The notes: generated by a model from the letters alone, not told the origin. DNA of 64,000 bases from Acidobacteriota bacterium (GCA_016213775.1 JACQZR010000049.1:1-64000); one strand, 5' to 3'. Shown: positions 16,799-26,582, counted from the first letter of the stretch. Numbers and translations are program-made.

Positions 16799-17204
16799 CA
16801 TGCGGATGCTGCCGCCTGCCCCGAGGACATGAACCTGCCCGGCTTTCGACTGCATGAACTCAAAGGAACCCTCAAGGGCTTTCCTGCGGTGACCGTTCGG
16901 GCCAACTGGCGCGTAATCTTCCGTTTCGTCGGGCAGGACGTTTTCGATGTGAACTATCTGGACTACCACTAACCAAGGAGAACAACCCATGCCAATGAAG
17001 AATCCACCACACCCCGGCTGAGTGACGCGCACTACTCTATCCGAACTGGTGAATGGGAAACGAGGCATTTCTCCGGAAATGGCCGTCCGGCTCTCCAAGG
17101 TCTTCGGCGGGAGCGCCGAAAGCTGGCTCGTGCAGCAGGCACACTATGACCTTGCACAAGTGCGCACTAACCAACTGAAGCTGAAGCGACTGGTCCTGGC
17201 TTAG
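16799..17204 (+). pseudogene. Broken higBA toxin-antitoxin module
   Basis: The first part (16799-16972) encodes the C-terminal half of a HigB toxin, reading DMNLPGFRLHELKG and NWRVIFRF and ending in YLDYH. An in-frame TGA lies directly before it and no N-terminal half is present. The higA part starts at ATG 16989 (AAGGAG upstream) as [10 protein letters not shown], then hits TGA at 17019 and resumes in the same frame at 17022 as TRTTLSELVNGKRGISPEM. About 22 codons of the recognition region are missing relative to intact HigA. The residual 60-codon ORF from GTG 17022 lacks most of the DNA-binding motif. Both genes are judged inactive. Confidence 0.8.
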
Positions 17205-17205
17205 C

Positions 17206-18549
17206 TCACTCCCGCATCGCTACGCCGATACACTCCTCCAGCACATCCAGCGCGTAATCCGCCTGGTCCCGCGTGATCACCAGCGGTGGGCACAACCGAA
17301 TCGAATTCTGTCCAGCTCCCAGCACCAGCAAGCCGCGCTCGAACGCCAGTTGCTCCAGCCGGTCGCGGAGCGCCTGATTGCGCACGCGGCTCTCCTGGTC
17401 GCGCACGAACTCGACACCGAGCATCAGCCCCATGCCGCGCACATCGCCCACGCACGGGAATCGTTGCTTCCAACCTTCCATCCGCTGCTGCATATGCGCC
17501 CCAACCGCCGCCGCATTCTCAATCAGGCTTTCCTGCAGCAGCTCAATTGTGGTCAGCGCCGCTTCCACGGCAACTGGATTCCCGCCAAACGTCGACGCAT
17601 GCGCTCCCGGCTTCCACTGCATCAGCGCGGGCCGCGCGATCGTCGCACTTAGCGGCATCCCACTCGCAATCCCTTTCGCGACAGTCAGGATATCCGGCAC
17701 CAGTCCAAAATGGTCCGACGCCCACATCTTGCCCGTGCGCCCCATCCCGCTCTGCACCTCATCGGCAATAATCGGAATCTTCAGCCGCTCGGCCACCGCC
17801 TGTAGCTCATCGAAGAACTTCCGCGGCGGCACCACGTACCCGCCTTCGCCCTGCACCGGCTCGAGGACAATCCCGGCAATCTCCTCCGCGGGCAGAATCG
17901 TCCTTACGAGTTGCTCCTCAATTACCTTCACGCATTCCACAGCACACGTCTCCGGCTGCTTGTGATAGGCGCACCGATAGCAATATGCGAAGGGAATATG
18001 GGTCACTCCGGGCATCAACGGCCCGAATCCCTTCCGCTGAATCGACTTGCTTCCGGTCAACGCCAGCGACCCCATGGTACGCCCATGGAAGCCGCCGAAG
18101 AACGCGATGAATTTGTCGCGCCCCGTGTGATACCGGGCCATCTTGATGGCGGCCTCGACAGCCTCGGTCCCCGAGTTTCCGAAGTACACCCGCCGCGGCA
18201 CGTCTCCTGGCGCCAACTCCGCCAACAGCTCCGCCAGACGCACCATGTTCTCGTAATAGAAATCGGTGCCCGACATATGAATCAGCTTCTCAGCCTGCCG
18301 CTGGATTGCCGCCACCACGCGCGGATGGCAATGCCCGGCCGCAACGACGGCAATCCCGGCGTTCATATCCAGGAACCGGTTTCCATCGACATCTTCAATG
18401 ATGGCGCCTTCCCCTTTGGCCACCACCAGCGGATACGGCCGCGTATAAGACGGCGACAACACCGCATGATCACGAGCGATCAGAGCCTCCGCGCGCGGGC
18501 CCGGCAACGCCGTCACCAACCGCGGCAATTCCAAAGAGACGGTGCGCAT
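17206..18549 (-). CDS. Class-III PLP-dependent aminotransferase (acetylornithine/4-aminobutyrate type)
   Basis: A fold-type I transaminase of 447 aa. Landmarks are the N-terminal DGNRFLDMNAGIAVVAAGH, the cofactor-phosphate loop NSGTEAVEAAIKMAR, FHGRTMGSLALT, the PLP-pyridine contact IIADEVQSGMGRTG, and the Schiff-base lysine in LTVAKGIASG. A cysteine-bearing insert (YCYRCAYHKQPETCAVEC) marks the subgroup annotated as acetylornithine aminotransferase family in acidobacteria; the amino donor is not certain. ATG 18549 is preferred over 18570 because GAGGAGG sits 8 bases upstream. A degenerate copy of its 3' end lies about 1 kb away. It is divergent from the FG-GAP gene. Confidence 0.88.
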   Translation of the reverse strand: MRTVSLELPRLVTALPGPRAEALIARDHAVLSPSYTRPYPLVVAKGEGAIIEDVDGNRFLDMNAGIAVVAAGHCHPRVVAAIQRQAEKLIHMSGTDFYYENMVRLAELLAELAPGDVPRRVYFGNSGTEAVEAAIKMARYHTGRDKFIAFFGGFHGRTMGSLALTGSKSIQRKGFGPLMPGVTHIPFAYCYRCAYHKQPETCAVECVKVIEEQLVRTILPAEEIAGIVLEPVQGEGGYVVPPRKFFDELQAVAERLKIPIIADEVQSGMGRTGKMWASDHFGLVPDILTVAKGIASGMPLSATIARPALMQWKPGAHASTFGGNPVAVEAALTTIELLQESLIENAAAVGAHMQQRMEGWKQRFPCVGDVRGMGLMLGVEFVRDQESRVRNQALRDRLEQLAFERGLLVLGAGQNSIRLCPPLVITRDQADYALDVLEECIGVAMRE

Positions 18550-18707
18550 AGACACATCCTCCTCATACAAACCATCGGAACTTTCCTGGGAAATGATTGC
18601 GGGGAAAAAAGGAGAGGAGCCCGGTTAGTCCGAGCCGAAAAGAGACGGCCGCGATTGCGAAGGTACTGCTGCTGACACGCGGATCATAACTCCATTATAG
18701 TGGACGC

Positions 18708-20744
18708 GTGCGCCGATTTCTATGTTTCTTTTTCTGTGCGTCCCTCGCTGTCACCGCCGCAGACCTCTTCCGTGAGGACTTCTCCAAGTTCCCTCCAGGC
18801 TGGCTGTCCACTCCGATCGGCCTGCTCAACGGCGCCATCCAGGAGTATCATTACATCGCCTATCGGGGCACCCCGACCGCTCCATGGCGCAACCCTATCG
18901 CGCACGAAGACGCCTGGTTGATCAGCCACGAATCCGGCGCGCCCTACATCGAGCAGCACACCATCGTCACCGACAGCCGCTACCATCCCCTCTTCATCAC
19001 CGGCGACGAAGAGTGGGCGAATTACACAGTGGAGGCCCGTGTGCGCCCTCTGCAGAAAGAGGACAAGGCCGGCAACGTCGCGGGCATTGTCTTTCGATAC
19101 CGCACTTCGCGACATTACTATCACTTCGCTTTCGTCCGCGGAAACGCCGTCGAGCTCGCGCTCCGCCTCCCCGAGGACCGCGAGTTCCGCAAGTCAGAAT
19201 GGAAGGTTCTCGCCACCAAATCGTTCGCCTACGATACGACTCGCTACTACGCGCTCCGCGTGGAAAACGACGGCCCGAACATGCGCGCCTTCATCGACGG
19301 CCAACTCATCCTGGAAGCATCGGACAATCAGATCCTGAAAGGCGAGGCGGGCCTCACTGCCACCCGCCCAGCGCGCTTCATGCAGTTCCACGTCACCGCG
19401 GCGGACCCGGCCCTGCAACAAATCACTGGCCGAATCAGAACGCGCGAAGCCGAACTCAGCAAACTGCGCGCGGCCAATCCGCAACCCAAGCTCTGGAAGA
19501 AATTCGACACGCCGGGTTGGGGCGCCGGCCGCAACGTCCGATTCGGCGATCTCGACGGCGACGGCCGGGTGGACATGCTGTTCGCGCAAAACATTCCCAA
19601 AGTCATTGGCGACGCCTTCGACACCATCGTGGGACTCACCGCCGTCACGCTCGACGGTAAGATCATTTGGCAGCAGGGCCGCTTCAACCCCGCCCTCGGA
19701 CTCGTCACCAACGACGATCCCTTCCAGATTTACGACCACGACGGCGACGGCAAAAACGAAGTCATCCTCGTGCGCGACTTCCAGCTTCAAGTGCTGGACG
19801 GCCGCACCGGCGAAATCCGCAAGCGCGCCCCCATGCCCAAGGCTCTGCCCAACAATCGCGACATGCTCCCCTACGAATTCAACTCCGGAGACGCCATCGC
19901 ATTCGTCAATCTCTCCGGCGGCCCGCACGCAAAGGAGATCCTCCTCAAAGACCGTTACCGCGGCTTCTGGATCTACGACGCCAATCTCAATTTCCTCTGG
20001 GAAGGCCGCGCCCAAACCGGACACTACCCCTACCCCATGGACATCGATGGCGACGGCCGCCAGGAATTTGTGATCGGCTACGGCATGTGGAACCACCAGC
20101 GCAAGCCCCTCTGGAGCTTCGATGAGAAAATGCGCGACCACCCCGACGCCATCTCCATCGGCAACTTCTCCGGCGACCCCAACGGCCCGATCCGCACCTA
20201 CATCTGCGGCAGTGACGAGGGCTTCGTCGTCATTGAACGCGACGGCCGCATCTTCAAACAACTCCGCATCGGCCACACCCAGACCCAAAGCGTCGGCCGC
20301 TACGTTCCGGAACGCAAAGGCCTTCAGTTAATGATCGCCAACTTCTGGCGCAACCCCGGCATCGTCACCCTTCTCGATCACAACGCCAACATCCTCGCCC
20401 AACGCGAAATGACGCCCGGTTCGACGCACCTGGCTCCTGTCAACTGGCGCGGTGACGGGCAGGAATTCGCACTCTTGTCGGGCAATATCCGCGAAGGCGG
20501 CATGGTGGATGGCCAGCTCCGGCGCGTCGTCATGTTCCCCAACGACGGCCATCCCGACCTCGCCTACCACGTCGCCGACGTAACTGGCGACGCTCGCGAC
20601 GAGATCATTCTCTGGGATAAGAAGCGCGTCTGGATCTACACGCAGTACCGCCCCGCGCAAACCCAAACGGTCTACAAACCCCGCCGCAACCCCGACTTCA
20701 ACGATTCCAACTACCGCGCCACCGTCTCGTTGCCGCAGCGATAA
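18708..20744 (+). CDS. Secreted protein with lectin-like domain and FG-GAP/VCBS repeats
   Basis: A 678-residue exported protein with signal peptide MRRFLCFFFCASLAVTAA. Residues about 20-240 look like a concanavalin-A-type beta sandwich (FREDFSKFPPGW near the start, then VRPLQKEDKAGNVAGIVFRY). The rest is a beta-propeller with calcium-binding-type loops: DLDGDGRVD, YDHDGDGKNEV and MDIDGDGRQEF. Similar architectures occur in polysaccharide-binding proteins and rhamnogalacturonan-lyase-like enzymes, but no catalytic motif can be named. The start is GTG 18708; the signal peptide begins there. It is convergent with the glycosyltransferase gene, with 7 bases between stops. Confidence 0.75.
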   Translation: MRRFLCFFFCASLAVTAADLFREDFSKFPPGWLSTPIGLLNGAIQEYHYIAYRGTPTAPWRNPIAHEDAWLISHESGAPYIEQHTIVTDSRYHPLFITGDEEWANYTVEARVRPLQKEDKAGNVAGIVFRYRTSRHYYHFAFVRGNAVELALRLPEDREFRKSEWKVLATKSFAYDTTRYYALRVENDGPNMRAFIDGQLILEASDNQILKGEAGLTATRPARFMQFHVTAADPALQQITGRIRTREAELSKLRAANPQPKLWKKFDTPGWGAGRNVRFGDLDGDGRVDMLFAQNIPKVIGDAFDTIVGLTAVTLDGKIIWQQGRFNPALGLVTNDDPFQIYDHDGDGKNEVILVRDFQLQVLDGRTGEIRKRAPMPKALPNNRDMLPYEFNSGDAIAFVNLSGGPHAKEILLKDRYRGFWIYDANLNFLWEGRAQTGHYPYPMDIDGDGRQEFVIGYGMWNHQRKPLWSFDEKMRDHPDAISIGNFSGDPNGPIRTYICGSDEGFVVIERDGRIFKQLRIGHTQTQSVGRYVPERKGLQLMIANFWRNPGIVTLLDHNANILAQREMTPGSTHLAPVNWRGDGQEFALLSGNIREGGMVDGQLRRVVMFPNDGHPDLAYHVADVTGDARDEIILWDKKRVWIYTQYRPAQTQTVYKPRRNPDFNDSNYRATVSLPQR

Positions 20745-20751
20745 GGTGAGG

Positions 20752-21903
20752 TCATACCCGGCGCCCCTTCCACCGCACATCCATCCCCATAGCCGCCGTC
20801 AAAATGCTGTGCATCGCAATGCAGCCCGCCAGGTAAATCGTTGGCAGATACAGCAGCACTCCCAACCAGCTCCGGTACCAAGGCTTCAACAACACGACCG
20901 GCCAGACCAACAAAGCCACTAACAACCACATCTGGTGCTCAATATACAACCAGACCGCCACCGGCACAACGCAGAACATCAGGAACCATGTGAGCATCAC
21001 CAGCATAGTCAGCCTGCTCCGCTGCGTGATCAGCAACCACCAGACGCGCTGATAATGGCGCCACAACCCGGAAAGAGCCCGTGGATACCGCACGCTTCCC
21101 AACTCCTCCGCCCGCATCACCTGCATCCGCATCCGGTGGCGCTTCACCACGCCGGCGATTTCGAAATCGTCGAGCACGCTGCGTATCACCGCGCGATGCC
21201 CGCCGAAAAACTCGTACGGCTGCCGCTCAAACAACATGCACTGCCCGCATGCCAGCACATCTCTCGCCAGCGTCTGATTCACCGCCTTCCCGTTCACTCC
21301 CGTGAAATACAAACCGGAGAAATAGGGCACCAGCATGCTCGAGAGCAGGCTGCGGCAATCCTGATGTAGGAACGCGGTCACCAGAATGCTCTCCGTTCGC
21401 TTGGCATGCTGCACGATCGACGGCAGGAACGCCTTCTGGAATCGCGTGTCCGCGTCGGTGAAAAACAAATAGCTCGTCTTCACTCCGGCAGCCCCTGCCA
21501 CCAGCGCATTCGACTTCCCCATCGCCTCCTGGTGCACTGTTGGCGCGTCTATCACCGTCGCGCCCGCTTTCGCCGCCACCTCAGCCGTCTTGTCAGTCGA
21601 ATCGTCGTTCACCACCAGCACCTTTGCTCGCGCAAGGCTCTTGATACAGCTCCCGATCAGCGAAGCTTCATTGCGTGCGGGAATAATGACCGTCACGTCA
21701 GGCATCTCAGCGGAATCCGGCACTTTGGCCAGTTCGGGCAACGCCATGTAATTGCGCCGCGCCTTCCAAAACAGGACCGTCAACGACAGTAGGATGACCA
21801 CCGAAACAGGTATGCTGAACGGGACCTTGAAAAGATCCTCATCCTCAGGCAGTTTGAAATCTAGTGGATGCCAGGTTTGAAGTAGAGCGAAAAGGTAGAT
21901 CAC
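20752..21903 (-). CDS. Family 2 glycosyltransferase with membrane segments
   Basis: A 383-residue membrane-attached glycosyltransferase. One N-terminal membrane helix (about 30-45) is followed by a GT-A domain with VTVIIPARNEASLIG, the VVNDDSTD motif, FTDADTRF as the metal-binding DxD, and a downstream ED-like segment (DDFEIAGVVKRHRM). Three or four hydrophobic helices close the protein. The arrangement resembles HpnB/CrtQ-like enzymes of lipid or carotenoid glycosylation; the substrate is undetermined. The start is GTG 21903 with a weak ribosome site. A 117-bp divergent promoter region separates it from yjbQ. Confidence 0.83.
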   Translation of the reverse strand: MIYLFALLQTWHPLDFKLPEDEDLFKVPFSIPVSVVILLSLTVLFWKARRNYMALPELAKVPDSAEMPDVTVIIPARNEASLIGSCIKSLARAKVLVVNDDSTDKTAEVAAKAGATVIDAPTVHQEAMGKSNALVAGAAGVKTSYLFFTDADTRFQKAFLPSIVQHAKRTESILVTAFLHQDCRSLLSSMLVPYFSGLYFTGVNGKAVNQTLARDVLACGQCMLFERQPYEFFGGHRAVIRSVLDDFEIAGVVKRHRMRMQVMRAEELGSVRYPRALSGLWRHYQRVWWLLITQRSRLTMLVMLTWFLMFCVVPVAVWLYIEHQMWLLVALLVWPVVLLKPWYRSWLGVLLYLPTIYLAGCIAMHSILTAAMGMDVRWKGRRV

Positions 21904-22020
21904 GGGATGCAGTGCGGATGTTTTCTGGAAGAGTCCAAATGAAATTAAACCATGGCACGCGGGTCCAGTCTACTCCTACGGCAGCAGGAATCAGGACTTC
22001 CGCCGTAAACTGAGACAGGA

Positions 22021-22434
22021 ATGAAAGCGCACACCGAATACTTCACCTTCCGCACCGAGAAGCATCGCCAGTACATCAACATCACCGGCAAAGTGGAAGC
22101 ATCTCTGGGCAAGAGCGGCATTCAGGAGGGAATGGTCCTGGTCTCCGCCATGCACATCACCGCCGGAGTCTGGGTGAACGACGCCGAAGACGGCCTCCTC
22201 GCCGACATCGACGATTGGCTCGAGAAACTCGCCCCGTACAAGAAAGACTACCGCCACCACCGCACCGGAGAAGACAACGGCGACTCCCACTTGAAGAGCC
22301 TGCTAGTCCACCACCAAGTCATCGTCCCAATCACCGCCGGCAAACTGGACCTCGGCCCCTGGCAACAGATCTACTACGCCGAATTCGACGGACAGCGCCC
22401 CAAACGGCTGATCGTCAAAGTAATGGGTGAGTAG
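22021..22434 (+). CDS. YjbQ/UPF0047-family protein
   Basis: A 137-residue single-domain protein of the conserved YjbQ family, some members of which show weak thiamine-phosphate synthase activity; the physiological role is unsettled. Family features seen are [19 protein letters not shown], the central [15 protein letters not shown] block with its conserved His/Glu/Asp cluster, and the C-terminal [18 protein letters not shown]. Length is typical. Transcription is divergent from the glycosyltransferase gene. Confidence 0.9.
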   Translation: MKAHTEYFTFRTEKHRQYINITGKVEASLGKSGIQEGMVLVSAMHITAGVWVNDAEDGLLADIDDWLEKLAPYKKDYRHHRTGEDNGDSHLKSLLVHHQVIVPITAGKLDLGPWQQIYYAEFDGQRPKRLIVKVMGE

Positions 22435-22977
22435 CCTGTATCAGTGTTCCGGTTCCCAACGCGATCGGTTGCCCGAACCCTCACGCATTTCATAAATCGG
22501 GGCGACCGATCCATAGGGATTTGAGTGTGGTGGTTGCGGGTGGGGAGAAACTGGGACTGCGAGGAAGTCGGTTGATCGGCTGCGGAAGATTGTCGAGTGG
22601 GATCGGATATGGCGACGTTGTTGTACGCCTCCGCGCCCCCACCAGCCATCATCACGCGCCCCAATGCTTTGTGCGCCTCGGCCAATCGGCTGCTGTCGCG
22701 CGCATTACAACTACGGGATGGTGTTGCTTCGTCTGCGGCGCTATGAGGATGCGCAGCGGCAGATGGAGGCGGCTTCGCGGGCGGATCCGAATTTTGGCGG
22801 AAGCGCAGGAGACAGTGACCACGATTCTGGTGAGCAGCTACGGATACGGCCGGGTTCCGATTCCGCGCATCTTGGGTCGGGGACTGTGCCGGCGATGACG
22901 GGAGACCGGCTGGGGGCCGTGGATCATTTGCCTGGGACCGCGTTTGTGAGGACAACTGGTATCACTCGCACGGCGTT
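22435..22977 (+). pseudogene. Gene-free stretch with a tetratricopeptide-repeat remnant
   Basis: No intact gene is found in these 543 bases. Around 22697-22800 one frame reads HYNYGMVLLRLRRYEDAQ followed by AASRADPNF, a recognisable single TPR unit. The frames before and after are not homologous to anything I know and contain stops. This is best read as a fossil of a TPR protein. The stretch also supplies the upstream region of the PPK2 pair, but no clear promoter is visible. Confidence 0.5.
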
Positions 22978-23760
22978 ATGATCAAGGTGGACAGTCCGGA
23001 TCGTATGCTCGAAAAAATAGATCTTTCCCGCACGCTCGCTGAGCCTGAGTATAAGAAGAAGATTCCCCTGTTACGGGCGCAACTATACAGCCTGCAGAGG
23101 CAATGTTGGGATGCACGGCTGCCAGTGATCCTGGTGTTTGAAGGGTGGGGCGCCTCCGGGCGCGGGGATATGGTTAATTTTCTCACGCAGAATCTGGAGC
23201 CGCGTGTTTTCCGGCTGCACATGATTTCCGCCCCGCGCACCTATGAACTCAGCATGCCGTGGCTTTGGCGCTTTTGGGTGAAGGCGCCGAATTACGGTGA
23301 GATGGCCATCTTCGATCAGAGCTGGTACCGGCGCGTGTTGATCGACCGCGTGGAGAAGGCTGTGAAGCGTCTGCAGTGGCAGCAGGCGTTCGAGGACATC
23401 AACGACTTTGAACGGGCGCTGTACGATGACGGGACGCTGATCGTGAAGTTCTTCCTGCACATCGGCAAGGCGACACAGGAGCGCCGAATCAGGAAGCAAG
23501 GCAAGGATCCCATCTCGAAAATGATGCGCGATCCGGAAGACCGTCTGCAGTTGAAGAAGCACAAGGACTATTCGCGCGCGGTGGAGGAGATGTTGATGCG
23601 GACGGAAACGGAGTGGGCTCCGTGGACGATCGTGGAGGCGGAAGATCCGCGGTTCGCGCGGGTGAAAATGTTTGAGGCGGCGATTGCCAGCCTGGAGAAA
23701 GGGCTGGAAGCGAAGACCGGAAAGAAACAGGCAGCGCCGCGCGAGGGAAAGGCAAAGTAG
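22978..23760 (+). CDS. PPK2-family protein, N-terminal half of a polyphosphate:AMP phosphotransferase
   Basis: 260 residues of PPK2 fold. The P-loop is FEGWGASGRG, in which the usual D and K of GWDASGKG are replaced by G and R. The lid/Walker B region reads FDQSWYRRVLIDRV instead of FDRSWYGRVL. In two-domain class II PPK2 enzymes the N-terminal domain is naturally degenerate and the second is catalytic; this gene corresponds to that first domain. The stop is 2 bases before the next ATG, so the two products are surely co-translated and may form a complex. ATG 22978 has little Shine-Dalgarno; ATG 23005 (MLEKIDL) is an alternative. Confidence 0.86.
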   Translation: MIKVDSPDRMLEKIDLSRTLAEPEYKKKIPLLRAQLYSLQRQCWDARLPVILVFEGWGASGRGDMVNFLTQNLEPRVFRLHMISAPRTYELSMPWLWRFWVKAPNYGEMAIFDQSWYRRVLIDRVEKAVKRLQWQQAFEDINDFERALYDDGTLIVKFFLHIGKATQERRIRKQGKDPISKMMRDPEDRLQLKKHKDYSRAVEEMLMRTETEWAPWTIVEAEDPRFARVKMFEAAIASLEKGLEAKTGKKQAAPREGKAK

Positions 23761-23762
23761 CG

Positions 23763-24521
23763 ATGCTGGAAACCGTCGATCTCACACAGAAAATCAGCGA
23801 GAAAGAATATGAGCACGATGTGCCTCTGTTACAGGCGCAGCTTCGCGAACTTGCCTATCAGTTATATCTGCGCAAGCGGTTGCTGGTGGTGGTGTATGAA
23901 GGCTGGGACGCCTCGGGAAAGGGCGGCAACATTCGGCGCGTGACTGCGAGACTCGATCCGCGCGGGTATGAGGTGTTTGCGATTGCGGCGCCGTCGGGCG
24001 AGGACAAGACGCATCATTACCTGTGGCGGTTCTGGCGGCGGATGCCTCCACCGGAAGAGAAGCAGGTTCTGATTTTTGACCGGAGCTGGTACGGGCGAGT
24101 GCTGGTGGAGCGGGTGGAGGGTTTCGCGAAAGAGCATGAGTGGAAGCGGGCGTATCGGGAGATTAATCACTTTGAACGGCAGTTGACGGACGCCGGCGCA
24201 GTGGTGGTGAAGTTCTGGGTGCACATCAGTCCCGAGGAGCAACTGAAGCGGTTCAAGGAGCGCAAGGACAAGCCATACAAGACGTGGAAGCTCACCGATG
24301 AGGATTGGCGGAATCGCGACAAATGGGGCGAGTATCAGGCGGCGGCCGAGGAGATGCTGGTAAAGACCAGCACGCTGCGCGCGCCGTGGACGATTGTGGC
24401 TGGGAACTACAAATGGTACGCGCGCGTGAAATGCCTGCGCACGTTGGTTGAGACGCTGAGCCGCGAATTGGACTACAAGCCGAAGAGACCACCCGCTGGA
24501 AAAAACGGCAAACCGGAATAA
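23763..24521 (+). CDS. PPK2-family catalytic subunit (polyphosphate:nucleotide phosphotransferase)
   Basis: The catalytic half of a class II PPK2. It has an intact Walker A (YEGWDASGKGG), the HHYLWRFWRRMP lid region, Walker B FDRSWYGRVLVERV, and the C-terminal NYKWYARVK seen in the family. It is expected to transfer phosphate between polyphosphate and AMP or another nucleotide. At 252 aa, together with the 260-aa preceding gene, it matches the roughly 500 aa of fused polyphosphate:AMP phosphotransferase. The ATG lies 2 bases beyond the upstream TAG. A glycogen debranching gene follows after 42 bases. Confidence 0.9.
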   Translation: MLETVDLTQKISEKEYEHDVPLLQAQLRELAYQLYLRKRLLVVVYEGWDASGKGGNIRRVTARLDPRGYEVFAIAAPSGEDKTHHYLWRFWRRMPPPEEKQVLIFDRSWYGRVLVERVEGFAKEHEWKRAYREINHFERQLTDAGAVVVKFWVHISPEEQLKRFKERKDKPYKTWKLTDEDWRNRDKWGEYQAAAEEMLVKTSTLRAPWTIVAGNYKWYARVKCLRTLVETLSRELDYKPKRPPAGKNGKPE

Positions 24522-24563
24522 ATTGGGCGCTGGCGGGATTAGCCTTGGCAGAAGAGGTATCCC

Positions 24564-26579
24564 ATGATAAATGCCACGATTGCAGTTGAGACGGGAGCGG
24601 AACCCATACGGATTGAGGGGCCCCGGTGCCGTGATTGGGCGCAGGCGAGCGAACTGGAATGGCTGGAGACGAACGGGCTCGGCGGGTTCGCGATGGGGAC
24701 AGTGGCGGGCGCGAATGTGCGGCGGTATCACGGCTTGCTGGTGGCCGCGTTGTGTCCGCCGTTGCAGCGAATGATGCTCCTTTCGCGCGTGGAGGAGGAG
24801 CTGCTTTGCGAGGGCGAGCAGACGATACTCGGGGCGGCGCAATATCCGGGGACGGTGAGTCCGGCGGGATTCCGTTTTCTCGAGGGATTCCGGCTGGATC
24901 CGTTTCCCGTGTGGACGTACGGCAGCGGGTGCGCGCAGGTGGAGAAGGCTGTGTTCCTGTTGCAGGATCAGCACACGGTGGTGCTGCGCTATCGTGTGGA
25001 CCGGCGGTGCCGCCTGCGGGTGCGGCCGTTTCTGGCGTTTCGGGACTATCATTCGCTGCAGCATGAGAACGGGTCGTTTCGGTGTGCGGTGGAGGAGGCG
25101 GGAGCGCGGCTAACGGTGCGTCCGTTTGCGGATTTGCCGGCGATGCACCTGCATCACAACGCCGAAGGGTTTGTGGGGGCAGGGCATTGGTACGGCCGCA
25201 ACGAGTATCGCAAGGAGATGGAACGCGGGCTCGATTTCCAGGAGGATCTGTACTCGCCGGGATGGCTGGACTTTGAGCTGAAGGGTGGGGAAACGGCGTT
25301 TGTCGCGGCTACGATTGAAAGCCTGGATGCGGTGACGCTGGAGATGGTTGCCCAGTGGGAGCAAGGCGAGCGCGAACGGCGTCGCGTGAACCCGGGTGGC
25401 GGTGATTGGGGCGAGTTGCGCGCGAGGTTGGAACTGGCGGCGGATCAGTTTCTGGTGCACCGGGCAGATGGCTCGCCGACGATCATTGCCGGCTATCCGT
25501 GGTTCACCGATTGGGGCCGCGATACGATGATCAGCCTGCCGGGGTTGTTGATCGCGCGCGGAGGGATTCGCGATGCAGAGCGGATTATCGCGGGGTTTCT
25601 GGCGCACATGGATCGTGGGGTGATTCCGAACCGGTTTCCCGATTCGGCGAGTGAGCAGCCGGAGTATAACACGGTGGATGGGACGCTGTGGTTGTTTCCG
25701 GCGGCGTGGGCTTTGCAGCAGGCTGGTGAGAGCGAACATTTTCTGCGGGAGACGTTCTATCCGGCAGCGAAGGAGATTCTCGACTGGCACGTGCGAGGGA
25801 CGCACTACGACATCAGGGTTGATGCGGCGGACGGGCTGCTGTCGGCGGGCGGAGCGGGCACTCAATTGACTTGGATGGATGCAAAGGTGGGGGACTGGGT
25901 GGTGACTCCCCGGCATGGGAAAGCCGTGGAGATCAACGCGCTTTGGTACAACGCGCTGCGCATGATGGCATGGTGGGCCGGGCGGATGGGCGAGTTCGAT
26001 CAGGCGCTGGAATGGGCGTCGATGGCGGACCGCGTACAGCGGAGTTTCCGCGTGGCCTTTGTGGATGAAGAGCACGGAGGGTTGTATGACCGGATTACGG
26101 CGGATGGGCCGGATGACCGGGTGCGGCCGAATCAGGTGTTCGCGCTGAGTCTGCCATTTGCGTTATTGGAGGGGGCCGCGGCGGAGAGCGTGCTGCGGGT
26201 GGTGGAGGAACGGTTAGTGACGCCCTTCGGATTGCGGACGCTAGAGGCGGGGCATCCGGAGTATCGCGCGCGGTATGAGGGGGGACCTCGCGAGCGCGAC
26301 GGGGCTTATCATCAGGGCACGGTGTGGCCGTGGTTGATCGGGCCGTTTTTGTCGGCGCGGTTGCGCGTGTATGGGGCGAGTGAGGAGAACCTGGAGTTCG
26401 TGAAGGAGCGGCTGTTGCGGTTCGGTGGGGAGATGTCGCGAGGGTGTTTAGGAACGGTGGCGGAGTTGTATCACGCAGAGGCTCCACAAACACCGACAGG
26501 GGCAATGGCGCAGGCGTGGAGCGTGGCGGAGTTGTTGCGGGTGATGGCGGAACTGGAAGCCTGCGCTAATGGCCAATGA
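24564..26579 (+). CDS. Glycogen debranching enzyme (amylo-alpha-1,6-glucosidase type)
   Basis: A 671-residue enzyme of the archaeal/bacterial GDE type. The N-terminal beta domain carries WLETNGLGGFAMGTVAG and NVRRYHGLLVAA. The C-terminal (alpha/alpha)6 barrel carries GYPWFTDWGRDTMISLPGLL, with the likely catalytic acid in that block, and NTVDGTLWLFPA. The barrel closes with HQGTVWPWLIGPF. It hydrolyses alpha-1,6 branch points of glycogen-like storage glucan. AGAGGT lies upstream of ATG 24564. Its position behind the polyphosphate genes suggests a shared energy-storage theme (inference). The gene ends at TGA 26577, immediately followed by an integrase remnant. Confidence 0.92.
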   Translation: MINATIAVETGAEPIRIEGPRCRDWAQASELEWLETNGLGGFAMGTVAGANVRRYHGLLVAALCPPLQRMMLLSRVEEELLCEGEQTILGAAQYPGTVSPAGFRFLEGFRLDPFPVWTYGSGCAQVEKAVFLLQDQHTVVLRYRVDRRCRLRVRPFLAFRDYHSLQHENGSFRCAVEEAGARLTVRPFADLPAMHLHHNAEGFVGAGHWYGRNEYRKEMERGLDFQEDLYSPGWLDFELKGGETAFVAATIESLDAVTLEMVAQWEQGERERRRVNPGGGDWGELRARLELAADQFLVHRADGSPTIIAGYPWFTDWGRDTMISLPGLLIARGGIRDAERIIAGFLAHMDRGVIPNRFPDSASEQPEYNTVDGTLWLFPAAWALQQAGESEHFLRETFYPAAKEILDWHVRGTHYDIRVDAADGLLSAGGAGTQLTWMDAKVGDWVVTPRHGKAVEINALWYNALRMMAWWAGRMGEFDQALEWASMADRVQRSFRVAFVDEEHGGLYDRITADGPDDRVRPNQVFALSLPFALLEGAAAESVLRVVEERLVTPFGLRTLEAGHPEYRARYEGGPRERDGAYHQGTVWPWLIGPFLSARLRVYGASEENLEFVKERLLRFGGEMSRGCLGTVAELYHAEAPQTPTGAMAQAWSVAELLRVMAELEACANGQ

Positions 26580-26582
26580 TGA

